Assembly (NCBI GenBank): GCA_003521815.1
Contig: DPHE01000081.1
Coordinates: 578 to 13,632 of the forward strand
Direction of reading: 5' to 3'
Source of the DNA: Colwellia sp.
GTDB taxonomy: Bacteria > Pseudomonadota > Gammaproteobacteria > Enterobacterales > Alteromonadaceae
DNA: 13,055 bases
Shown: piece by piece, positions 1 through 6,595 of the stretch
Layout: each line of letters begins with the position of its first letter
How positions within the stretch are numbered: position 1 is the stretch's first letter
The notes under the pieces: model-generated
The model's input: the letters and a program-made list of their open reading frames with translations, nothing else
Told to the model about the DNA's origin: nothing
Database searches by the model: none
Position numbers and translations under genes: made by a program

Positions 1-402
1 TTATCCACCAGTAATCTTTACTTTAAATCCAGCTTTTTCAAGTGCTTCTTTGATGATCTCACGTTTATCACCTTGAATTTCTATTATCTCACCGACAATC
101 GTACCACCACTACCACATGTTTTTTTTAATTTTGTAGCTAATTCTTTTAATGCTTTAATATCAAGTCCTAAGCCAGTGATAGTCACCACACCTTTACCTT
201 TACGGCCTTTTGTTTCACGGCGTATTCTAGCAAAGCCATCTGTGGGGGTAGTGTTTTGTTTGATTTTTTCGTGTTTTATACGACCGGTATCAGTAGAGTA
301 CACTAAGGACTGGTCTTCACTTTTAGCTGTTGATGTCGTGCTATTGGTATCTATTCCAAAAGCATGAGCCAAATCACTGAGGCTGGATAATTTTTGTTTC
401 AT
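1..402 (-). CDS. yciH: SUI1/eIF1-family translation factor YciH
   Basis: Bacterial member of the SUI1/eIF1 family, which in archaea and eukaryotes binds the small ribosomal subunit and helps choose the start codon; the bacterial role is less defined. The 133-aa product has a variable, Ser/Thr-rich N-terminus (about 1-55) and a SUI1 domain from about 57 to the end. Family marks are a basic stretch ARIRRETKGRKGKG (58-71), the strand GVVTITGL, the turn CGSGGT (96-101), and the C-terminal EALEKAGFKVKITGG. It is somewhat longer than E. coli YciH (about 108 aa), the extra length being N-terminal. An AGGT purine patch lies about ten bases before the ATG. It lies downstream of etfA in the same direction, but a hairpin separates them, so it is probably expressed separately. 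The stop codon is at the window edge, so the gene is complete. Confidence 0.9.
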   Translation of the reverse strand: MKQKLSSLSDLAHAFGIDTNSTTSTAKSEDQSLVYSTDTGRIKHEKIKQNTTPTDGFARIRRETKGRKGKGVVTITGLGLDIKALKELATKLKKTCGSGGTIVGEIIEIQGDKREIIKEALEKAGFKVKITGG

Positions 403-457
403 GTTGATGTTACCTAAATTTTCAGGAGCTTGTTACTTTATATTTACTCAAATTCAA

Positions 458-494
458 GCTAAATATAACCACTACGAGAGTGGTTTTATTTAGC
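458..494 (-). terminator. Hairpin terminator after etfBA
   Basis: Two 16-base arms (458-473 and 479-494) pair with a single mismatch around the 5-base loop ACGAG. The inner core AACCACT/AGTGGTT is GC-containing and the outer part is A/T-rich, giving a T-rich tail in either direction. It sits 47 bases past the etfA stop and before yciH, so the likely role is ending the etfBA transcript. Because no long T-run follows, efficiency is uncertain. Confidence 0.7.
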
Positions 495-540
495 AATATA
501 AAGTTTAGCTTAACTTATCTAATAATTTTGTAGAAATAAG

Positions 541-1467
541 TTAAAGTTTACTTTCAAGTTCAGGTAAGGCATCAAACAGATCAGCTACGATACCGTAATC
601 TGCTACTTGGAAAATAGGTGCTTCAGCATCTTTGTTTATTGCAACAATGACCTTAGAGTCTTTCATACCGGCAAGATGTTGAATAGCACCACTTATACCA
701 ACAGCAATGTATAAGTCAGGAGCAACAATTTTACCCGTTTGACCAACTTGCATATCATTCGGTACAAAGCCAGCATCAACAGCAGCACGAGATGCACCGA
801 TAGCGGCACCAAGTTTATCAGCTATACCTTCAAGTAATTTGAAGTTATTACCATTTTGCATGCCGCGACCACCAGAAATAACAACACCTGCGGCACCTAA
901 ATCAGGACGTTCAGAAACAGTTAGTTCATCACTCACATGAGCTGAAATGCCTGCATCGATTGCTATATCTAAAATAACTACTTCAGCATCACCATCAGTT
1001 GCTACCGCATCAAAACCAGTGGCACGTACAGTAATTACTTTTTTGCTATCTAAGCTTTGTACTGTAGCAATAGCATTACCAGCATAAATTGGGCGTACAA
1101 ATGTGTCAGTACTATTAACGGCGATAATATCTGATATTTGAGTTACATCCAATAAAGCGGCAACGCGAGGCATAAAGTTTTTGCCTGTGGTTAACGCTGT
1201 CGCAATAATATGTTCATAATCGCTAGCTAGTTCAATGAATAATAAGCTAATATTTTCAGCTAATTGATGCTCATAAACAGCATTGTCAGCTACTAATACT
1301 TTGCTTACGCCATTTACTTTACTTGCTGCATCAACAACGTTTTGACAGTCATACCCTGCAACCAATAGTGTAATATCACCACCAATAGCTTGTGCTGCGG
1401 CTACAGTCTTAAGAGTTTCAGCTTTTAACGTGCTGTTGTCGTGTTCGGCAAATACTAAAATACTCAT
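541..1467 (-). CDS. etfA: Electron transfer flavoprotein, alpha subunit
   Basis: FAD-binding subunit of the soluble ETF heterodimer, which takes electrons from acyl-CoA and other flavin dehydrogenases and passes them to membrane ETF-ubiquinone oxidoreductase. The 308-aa length is normal. The N-terminal half (1 to about 180) is the ETF alpha/beta fold. The C-terminal FAD domain (about 185-308) shows the family marks SGGRG (198-202), ASRAAVDAG (225-233), QVGQTGK (240-246), YIAVGISGAIQH (253-264) and AINKD (276-280). The start overlaps the etfB stop by four bases (ATGA), and an AAAGGTGAT ribosome-binding site lies inside the end of etfB, so translation is probably coupled and the subunits made in equal amounts. 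The redox partner gene is the divergent one starting at 2568. Confidence 0.97.
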   Translation of the reverse strand: MSILVFAEHDNSTLKAETLKTVAAAQAIGGDITLLVAGYDCQNVVDAASKVNGVSKVLVADNAVYEHQLAENISLLFIELASDYEHIIATALTTGKNFMPRVAALLDVTQISDIIAVNSTDTFVRPIYAGNAIATVQSLDSKKVITVRATGFDAVATDGDAEVVILDIAIDAGISAHVSDELTVSERPDLGAAGVVISGGRGMQNGNNFKLLEGIADKLGAAIGASRAAVDAGFVPNDMQVGQTGKIVAPDLYIAVGISGAIQHLAGMKDSKVIVAINKDAEAPIFQVADYGIVADLFDALPELESKL

Positions 1468-2216
1468 GAGATCACCTTTGCTTCATTTTTTAACTTTTCT
1501 ACTAATTCATCAATTGTTTCAACAATTATACCGGCTTGACGTGTCGCTGGTGGTGTGACTTTCACGAGCTTAGTACGTGGCGATAAGTCTATTCCAAAAT
1601 CAGCAGCAGGTTTAACTGCTAATGGTTTACGCTTAGCTTTCATGATGTTTGGTAAAGAAGCATAACGAGGTTCATTTAAACGCAAATCAGTTGTAACAAT
1701 AGCAGGAAGATTAAGTGCTATTGTTTGAAGGCCATCATCAACCTCACGAGTGACATTAACTTTATCACCATCAACTATTACTTTTGAAGCAAAGGTACCC
1801 TGTGGCATACTTGTTAATGCAGCAAGCATTTGTCCTGTTTGGTTATTATCACTATCAATTGCTTGTTTACCTAGAATGATTAATTGCGGCTGTTCTTCTT
1901 CAACAATCTTTTGTAGAAGTTTAGCAATATTTAATGAATCTAAATTTTCATCAGTTTCTATATGAATAGCACGATCTGCACCTAGTGCCAATGCGGTACG
2001 TAATTGTTCTTGACAAGACTTGTTGCCAATTGTAACAGCAATTACTTCTGTTGCAGTGCCCGCTTCTTTGAGTCGGATAGCTTCTTCTACTGCTATTTCG
2101 CAAAATGGGTTGATAGCCATTTTTACATTAGCAAGATCAACATTGGAATTATCGGGTTTTACACGAACCTTGACGTTATAGTCAATTACACGTTTTATCG
2201 GAACTAATATTTTCAT
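1464..2216 (-). CDS. etfB: Electron transfer flavoprotein, beta subunit
   Basis: Partner of EtfA in the ETF heterodimer; the beta subunit holds a structural AMP and provides the docking loop for dehydrogenases. The product is 250 aa, a usual length. Visible marks are the N-terminal MKILVPIKRV, the ETF-beta signature region rich in EEAIRLKEAG...EVIAVTIG (44-64) and LRTALALGADRAI (72-84), the nucleotide-binding stretch GKQAIDSDNNQTGQML (116-131), and the recognition-loop region around ASLPNIMKAKRKP (186-198). The ATG is preceded at five bases by GAGG, which supports this start. It is the first gene of the etfBA operon. A triple-ACGT palindrome upstream overlaps the proposed -35 box, suggesting control with branched-chain or fatty-acid catabolism (inference). 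Confidence 0.97.
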   Translation of the reverse strand: MKILVPIKRVIDYNVKVRVKPDNSNVDLANVKMAINPFCEIAVEEAIRLKEAGTATEVIAVTIGNKSCQEQLRTALALGADRAIHIETDENLDSLNIAKLLQKIVEEEQPQLIILGKQAIDSDNNQTGQMLAALTSMPQGTFASKVIVDGDKVNVTREVDDGLQTIALNLPAIVTTDLRLNEPRYASLPNIMKAKRKPLAVKPAADFGIDLSPRTKLVKVTPPATRQAGIIVETIDELVEKLKNEAKVIS

Positions 2217-2269
2217 CGTTGCCTCTAGTTACATTTTTTAATTAGTAATTAATTTAGTGAATAGTGGAA

Positions 2270-2298
2270 AGACTACCTTTACTTTACGTGAACGTCAA
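2270..2298 (-). promoter_or_regulatory. Candidate etfB promoter
   Basis: Read on the minus strand, TTGACG (2298-2293) is followed after 17 bases by TAGTCT (2275-2270), a good -35 with only a fair -10. It would give a leader of roughly 45-50 bases before the etfB ATG. The -35 lies inside the ACGT palindrome, as expected for a repressor site. Confidence 0.4.
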
Positions 2299-2303
2299 CG
2301 TAA
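2283..2303. promoter_or_regulatory. Triple-ACGT palindromic operator, LiuR-like
   Basis: Three ACGT cores lie at exact 6-base spacing (2286, 2292, 2298). The 20-mer TTACGTGAACGTCAACGTAA (2284-2303) is symmetric apart from the two dinucleotide spacers. The part TTTACGTGAACGTCAA (2283-2298) is a 16-base near-palindrome of the type TTKACGT-N2-ACGTMAA, which I recall as the site of LiuR, the MerR-family regulator of branched-chain amino acid catabolism in Gammaproteobacteria. That assignment is from memory. Overlap with the etfB -35 suggests repression. Confidence 0.5.
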
Positions 2304-2469
2304 TCTTTGTTGGAGATTTAAAACTGCGATTAAATATCTACTTTTATAGTATTGTTTGGCAGCATTGTTCTAAACAGGTTATATATAAAGTGTAAAATAG
2401 GTTGCATAAAAGCAATCGTAGTAACTATTAATCTAGCCACGATAACTATGTTATTGTAAAAATACCACC

Positions 2470-2498
2470 TTGCTTGGTAACCACTAATAAGATACTAT
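2470..2498 (+). promoter_or_regulatory. Candidate promoter of the ETF-QO gene
   Basis: TTGCTT (2470-2475), 17 bases, then TACTAT (2493-2498): a near-consensus sigma-70 pair. Transcription would begin near 2505, inside the first of two operator palindromes, leaving a leader of about 60 bases. The last base of the -10 is the first base of the operator. Confidence 0.55.
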
Positions 2499-2532
2499 CA
2501 AACACCTGTTTGAATATCAAACACCCGTTTGA
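2498..2532. promoter_or_regulatory. Two tandem PsrA-like operators
   Basis: Two copies of the 16-base palindrome TCAAACACCYGTTTGA lie at 2498-2513 and 2517-2532, 19 bases apart start to start, differing at one base. Both fit the pattern (C/G)AAAC-N2-4-GTTT(G/C) described for PsrA, the TetR-family fatty-acid-responsive regulator of beta-oxidation genes in Pseudomonas and other Gammaproteobacteria. They cover the -10 end and the expected start site of the ETF-QO promoter, so binding should block transcription until long-chain acyl effectors are present (inference). Confidence 0.65.
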
Positions 2533-2567
2533 ATTTTTTGTAAATAAAATAAATATTTGGAGATACC

Positions 2568-4229
2568 ATGGAACGCGAATCGATGGAATTTGACGTAGTA
2601 ATTGTTGGTGCAGGCCCCTCAGGGCTATCAACTGCTTGCCGTTTAATGCAATTAGCACAAGAAAAAAAACAAGAGCTAATGGTATGTGTTGTTGAGAAAG
2701 GTTCTGAGGTCGGTGCGCATATTCTTTCGGGTGCTGTGTTTGAACCAAGATCGTTGAATGAATTATTTCCTGATTGGGAAAATAAGGGGGCTCCAGTCAC
2801 CACGAAGGTAACTAGAGATGATATTTATTTATTAAATAGTGATAGCAATGGTATTAAATTACCTAGCTTCTCAGTACCTAGAACTATGCATAACGAGGAT
2901 AATTATATTGTTAGCATGGGTAATGTTTGTCGTTGGTTAGCAGAACAAGCTGAAGAATTAGGTGTAGAGATATTTCCTGGTTTTCCTGCGCAAGATGTTA
3001 TTTATAATGGTGATGGTAGCGTTGGTGGTATTATTACGGGAGACATGGGGCTAGATGCGAAGGGAAATAAAAAAGACTCTTTTATGCCTGGCATGGAACT
3101 GAGGGCAAAATATACAGTTTTTGCTGAAGGTTGTCGTGGCCATCTGGGTAAAGAACTTATAGCGAAATTTAATTTAGATTCAAACTCTTCCCCTCAACAT
3201 TACGGTTTAGGCTTTAAGGAAATTTGGGATATAGATCCCGCTAAACATGAGGAAGGTTTGGTTGTTCATACTGCTGGTTGGCCATTGAATAAAGATACAA
3301 CCGGTGGTGGCTATTTATATCACGCAGAAAACAATCAAGTGCTTGTTGGGCTGATTGTCGACTTAAACTACAGTAATCCACATTTGAGTCCGTTTGATGA
3401 ATTCCAGCGTTATAAGCACCATCCAAAAATTAGCCAGTACCTTGAAGGCGGAAAACGTGTTTCTTATGGTGCACGCGCTATGGCAAAAGGTGGTTTCAAT
3501 TCATTGCCTAAAATGACTATGCCAGGTGCTCTATTAGTTGGCTGTGATGCTGGTACTATTAATTTTGCTAAAATTAAAGGTAATCATACTGCGATGAAAT
3601 CTGGCATGTTAGCAGCGGAAGCTATTGTTGACGCGCTAATTATTAACGATGCCATTAGCGAAGAAGGTAAACAAGATTTAACCGCCTATACTGATAAATT
3701 CAAAGACTCTTGGTTGTATGATGAGCTCTATAATACTCGTAACTTTGGTCCTGCGATGCACAAATTTGGAACTATGTTAGGGGGAGCTTATAATACACTT
3801 GATCAAAACTTCTTTGGTGGAAAGTTGCCATTTAATTTTAAAGATGACAGCGTAGATTATGAACAGCTTAAGCTAGCGTCAGAAGCCCCAGTTATTAACT
3901 ACCCTAAGCCGGATAATAAATTAAGTTTTGATAAACTCTCTTCAGTTTTTATATCTAATACTAATCATGAGGAAGAACAGCCATGTCATCTAAAGCTTGC
4001 TGATAGTAATATTCCAATAGATATAAACTTAGTTAAATATCTTGAGCCAGCGCAACGTTATTGTCCAGCAGGTGTTTATGAAGTTGAACGGACAGAGGAG
4101 GGTGATAAGTTTGTTATTAACGCTCAAAACTGTATTCATTGTAAAACCTGTGATATTAAAGATCCAAGTCAAAATATTACTTGGGTGACACCTGAAGGGA
4201 CAGGCGGACCAAATTATCCTAATATGTAA
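2568..4229 (+). CDS. etfD: Electron transfer flavoprotein-ubiquinone oxidoreductase
   Basis: Membrane-associated iron-sulfur flavoprotein that oxidises reduced ETF and reduces ubiquinone, linking fatty-acid and amino-acid oxidation to respiration. The 553-aa length is typical. The FAD-binding GAGPSG (14-19) lies in an N-terminal Rossmann fold, followed by the family's VEKGSEVGAHILSGAVFEP (42-60). The quinone and FAD regions contain GLGFKEIW (213-220), GGGYLYH (246-252) and GCDAGTINFAKIKGNHTAMKSG (325-346). The C-terminal ferredoxin-like domain has Cys499 (RYCPAGVYE) and Cys522, Cys525, Cys528 (NCIHCKTCDIKDP), the four ligands of the [4Fe-4S] cluster. GGAG five bases before the first ATG favours 2568 over a second in-frame ATG at 2583. 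The gene is divergent from etfBA, and its promoter carries two PsrA-like sites. The symbol etfD is one of several used for this gene. Confidence 0.97.
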   Translation: MERESMEFDVVIVGAGPSGLSTACRLMQLAQEKKQELMVCVVEKGSEVGAHILSGAVFEPRSLNELFPDWENKGAPVTTKVTRDDIYLLNSDSNGIKLPSFSVPRTMHNEDNYIVSMGNVCRWLAEQAEELGVEIFPGFPAQDVIYNGDGSVGGIITGDMGLDAKGNKKDSFMPGMELRAKYTVFAEGCRGHLGKELIAKFNLDSNSSPQHYGLGFKEIWDIDPAKHEEGLVVHTAGWPLNKDTTGGGYLYHAENNQVLVGLIVDLNYSNPHLSPFDEFQRYKHHPKISQYLEGGKRVSYGARAMAKGGFNSLPKMTMPGALLVGCDAGTINFAKIKGNHTAMKSGMLAAEAIVDALIINDAISEEGKQDLTAYTDKFKDSWLYDELYNTRNFGPAMHKFGTMLGGAYNTLDQNFFGGKLPFNFKDDSVDYEQLKLASEAPVINYPKPDNKLSFDKLSSVFISNTNHEEEQPCHLKLADSNIPIDINLVKYLEPAQRYCPAGVYEVERTEEGDKFVINAQNCIHCKTCDIKDPSQNITWVTPEGTGGPNYPNM

Positions 4230-4252
4230 GTAACAAAATTACGTTGTAATTA

Positions 4253-4292
4253 ATGACGTTGCGAGTGGAAATGGCAGCGTTATATTTTTTTT
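4253..4292 (+). terminator. Rho-independent terminator after ETF-QO
   Basis: Arms ATGACGTTGC (4253-4262) and GCAGCGTTAT (4274-4283) pair over ten bases with two G-T wobbles around an 11-base loop. They are followed by A and then eight T residues (4285-4292). It lies 23 bases past the ETF-QO stop. Confidence 0.85.
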
Positions 4293-4586
4293 CATTACTT
4301 GACTATCGTCAGTCTAGGTTAGCTCGTTTCTATTAAATTTAAAGCATCTAACTCCGACATTGAAAATTATCTCTTATTAACTTTGGGGCACATGGAGCCT
4401 TTTTGATACATTAGCACTGGTTTAAGTTCGAAATGTTTTCTTATTGATTTCATTCTTTGATCAAAAGTCGATATCAGCTGTCCGCTATTGTTATCTATCA
4501 CTTAAAGATAAGTAACAGATAAAATTTGGAGATCTTCGTCAAATTATTTAATCAATGAGTTGTTCAAAAAACACTTACTGGATTGG
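4293..4586. other. Non-coding spacer between converging genes
   Basis: About 290 bases between the ETF-QO terminator and the end of cinA. I see no ORF with a ribosome-binding site and no RNA gene. It contains an A/T-rich hairpin at 4491-4522 (TTATCT/AGATAA outer arms and ACTTA/TAAGT inner arms, with a 3-by-3 internal loop) and an AATTTG/CAAATT inverted repeat at 4523-4545. Neither is followed by a T-run on the minus strand, so neither is a convincing cinA terminator. Confidence 0.6.
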
Positions 4587-5879
4587 TTAACTAAACTTAC
4601 GCTCAACAATATAATTTGGGATCTGTGTACTACTAATCAACTCTCGACGGACTAAATCTATACATATATTAGCGACATATTCTTGAAAGTAAATTCTTGG
4701 TAATGGTATTGATAGGGCAACCGTTTTCAAGTTTTTTTTATGTCCCCAAGCAATCCATACGGTGCCAACGGGTTTTTCTATGCTGCCACCAGCAGGTCCA
4801 GCGATGCCGGATACGGCAATGACAAAATCAGCAGATGATTTTTTTAAAGCACCTTGAGCCATTGCAAGCACAACTTCTTCACTTACTGCGCCGTGTTGAT
4901 CTAATAATTTATTGCTCACATCTAAAAGTGTCGTTTTCATGTGATTACTGTAAGTAACAAAACCTGCTTCAAAACAGGTTGAAGCACCAGCTTCTTTCGT
5001 CAATAAGCTAGCGATCAAACCGCCAGTACAAGATTCTGCTGTAGTAATTTTTAGATTATTATCTGTTAATTGTAGGAGTATATGTTTTGCCAAGGATAAG
5101 GGTGTGTTCTCTATTATTGCTATAATATGATCGCCCAAAACGTTTGCTAATTTAGTATACCACTCTGGTTTTATTTTATGGCCTTCAGGGCTTGTTGTAG
5201 TGAGCTTTACTTCTAGTAGCGGCATGCCCGCTCTAAAACCCAATTCAATATTTTTTGGCCAATTAGGTAGTTTTTCATCTATTAATTTCTGTAATGTTGA
5301 TTCACCTAAGCCAAATACTTGTAATCGAGTTATATCGGTAATTAATTTCTTAGGAATTTTTTTAGCTATATTAGGCATTATTTGTTCGGCCAACATGGTT
5401 TTCAGTTCTCTTGGAACACCGGGAGTACAATAAATATCACATGACAGATGAGTCACTTTGAAACCTACGGCGCTGCCATCTTTATTGGCTATAATAGTGC
5501 AATCCTGTGGTAATAGGGTTTGCTTTAAATTTGGTGCATTTAATTTAGCGCCACGCTTTTCACACCAAAGTGAAAGGTGTGCCAATGCTTCTCTATGTTC
5601 AACTAATTCGACTTGAGTGGCTTTTGCTAAAGCTTGAGCCGTTAAATCATCAATAGTAGGACCTAAGCCACCATTAATAACTAAAATATCAGACTGCTTG
5701 GCTAATGAGTTTATCTCATTGACTAATGAGGTGAGATTATCTGCAATAGTGACTTTACGAACTATATCTAATCCTAATTCTTTAAATTGCTGTGCTATCA
5801 TGGCTGAATTGCTATCAACAATATCACCGGTCATTAATTCATTGCCGGTTAATAATAATTGTACATTAGGTTTGAGCAT
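4587..5879 (-). CDS. cinA: CinA-family protein, nicotinamide-nucleotide amidohydrolase
   Basis: Two-domain CinA protein. The N-terminal domain (about 1-170) is of the molybdopterin-binding (MoaB/MogA-like) fold, with GDIVDSNS (18-25) and NGGLGPTIDDLT (69-80); in characterised relatives this domain acts as an ADP-ribose pyrophosphatase. The C-terminal domain (about 263-420) is PncC, which deamidates nicotinamide mononucleotide to nicotinic acid mononucleotide in the pyridine nucleotide salvage cycle. Its marks are TTAESCTGG (279-287), a GFVTYSN strand (306-312) and SGIAGPAGG (357-365). The 430-aa length matches the full two-domain family, unlike the short PncC of E. coli. The N-terminal MLKPNVQLLLTGNELMTGD and an AGAGAAAG patch just upstream support the start. 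The gene is monocistronic and divergent from the 6154 gene. The old name implies competence, but nothing here indicates that role. Confidence 0.93.
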   Translation of the reverse strand: MLKPNVQLLLTGNELMTGDIVDSNSAMIAQQFKELGLDIVRKVTIADNLTSLVNEINSLAKQSDILVINGGLGPTIDDLTAQALAKATQVELVEHREALAHLSLWCEKRGAKLNAPNLKQTLLPQDCTIIANKDGSAVGFKVTHLSCDIYCTPGVPRELKTMLAEQIMPNIAKKIPKKLITDITRLQVFGLGESTLQKLIDEKLPNWPKNIELGFRAGMPLLEVKLTTTSPEGHKIKPEWYTKLANVLGDHIIAIIENTPLSLAKHILLQLTDNNLKITTAESCTGGLIASLLTKEAGASTCFEAGFVTYSNHMKTTLLDVSNKLLDQHGAVSEEVVLAMAQGALKKSSADFVIAVSGIAGPAGGSIEKPVGTVWIAWGHKKNLKTVALSIPLPRIYFQEYVANICIDLVRRELISSTQIPNYIVERKFS

Positions 5880-5957
5880 GACTTTCTCTGATTGATATAT
5901 CGTTTATTACACATAATTTAACCCTTTTTAACACCAGTTACATCTTATTATTTAAAA

Positions 5958-6002
5958 CAGGCTAGAGTAATAATATGATTGCAGGCTAGAGTAATAATAT
6001 GA
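5958..6002. repeat. Perfect tandem duplication, 21-base unit, period 24
   Basis: The 21 bases starting CAGGCTAGAG and ending AATAATATGA occur at 5958-5978 and again, identically, at 5982-6002, separated by TTG. On the minus strand each unit contains TATTAT, a possible -10 element for cinA. It could be a recent slippage duplication or a paired protein-binding site. Confidence 0.85.
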
Positions 6003-6019
6003 ATGATTTAGTGACAATG

Positions 6020-6065
6020 TGTAAATACAAATAACTTATTCAGATTGGCATGAACTGTATTTACA
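6020..6065. promoter_or_regulatory. Paired TGTA-N2-TACA sites
   Basis: TGTAAATACA (6020-6029) and its exact reverse complement TGTATTTACA (6056-6065) lie 36 bases apart centre to centre. Each is itself a TGTA-N2-TACA palindrome. The second lies between the -35 and -10 of the proposed promoter and the first near -55, the classical arrangement for a repressor binding two sites. I do not recognise the regulator. Confidence 0.5.
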
Positions 6066-6073
6066 TTTAAGAT
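6045..6073 (+). promoter_or_regulatory. Candidate promoter of the 6154-dapA unit
   Basis: TTGGCA (6045-6050), a 17-base spacer, then TAAGAT (6068-6073): five and four matches to the sigma-70 boxes. The start would be near 6080, giving a leader of about 74 bases. The spacer contains one of the two TGTA-N2-TACA sites. Confidence 0.55.
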
Positions 6074-6153
6074 AGACAGTATCTTACTGCAGTAGTGTGG
6101 TATCTTTGATTTTTTTGATAGCATAAAATTACATAAAGGAAAGATGTTTAGTC

Positions 6154-6534
6154 ATGAATTATAACCGAGCGCTATTGTTTGGCCGTTGGTATCGAAATGA
6201 TATCGACACACAGGGTCGGCAAATTGTCGAATATGCTGAGTTAAGTGCTGATGGAAGTTTTGAATTTACTTTTGTATCGACAGAGCAAGAAACCAATGTT
6301 ACAGAGCAAATTATTGAGTTGGGTGATTGGGGGGTAGTGGGTAATGTTCATTTTACTATCACTAAAAGTGAGTTGATTGATCAACAACTTTATGCGGCGG
6401 ATCTTAATAATAGTGATAACTATCAAGCTTATAATATACTTCAGTTAAACCACCAGGTCTTTGAATATCAACATATTGAAACAAAAGAAATTTTTATTAT
6501 GCGCAAAGTAACTGATACAATAGGTCACTGTTAA
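6154..6534 (+). CDS. Hypothetical protein, lipocalin-like pattern
   Basis: I do not recognise this 126-aa protein. It begins with LLFGRWYRND (8-17), continues with alternating beta-type strands around a turn SADGSFEFTF (31-40), then GDWGVVGNVHFTI (57-69), and ends in strands FEYQHIETKEIFIMRKV (103-119). The G-x-W start, the D-G-S-F turn and the second G-x-W suggest a small beta-barrel of the lipocalin-like/DUF type, but this is a pattern impression only. There is no signal peptide or membrane segment, and the protein is acidic, so it is probably cytoplasmic. The AAGGAAAG ribosome-binding patch (6136-6143) is a little far from the ATG. A recognisable promoter upstream and a plausible composition support a real gene. 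It lies 61 bases before the dapA-type gene with no terminator between them, so the two are probably co-transcribed. Confidence 0.7.
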   Translation: MNYNRALLFGRWYRNDIDTQGRQIVEYAELSADGSFEFTFVSTEQETNVTEQIIELGDWGVVGNVHFTITKSELIDQQLYAADLNNSDNYQAYNILQLNHQVFEYQHIETKEIFIMRKVTDTIGHC

Positions 6535-6595
6535 TTAATGATAATAACGCGCGTCTAGTCTATTTGACCATTAAAATTAGAAAATTAGGAATGTA

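Noticed and set aside
2568..2585. Second in-frame ATG at 2583 as the true ETF-QO start
   Set aside because: GGAG is five bases before the first ATG but 20 before the second, so the first is preferred; the difference is only five residues.
2446..2803. Overlapping minus-strand ORFs of about 100 codons at the start of the ETF-QO gene
   Set aside because: They cross the ETF-QO promoter, operators and N-terminal FAD motif, have no ribosome-binding site, and resemble no family.
6020..6065. TyrR box or ArgR box at the TGTAAATACA sites
   Set aside because: TyrR boxes have TGTAAA-N6-TTTACA and ArgR boxes TGAAT-type halves; the spacing and core here differ from both.
6074..6153. Lysine riboswitch in the leader of the 6154-dapA unit
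   Set aside because: The leader is only about 75 bases, too short for the L-box, and I see none of its conserved helices.
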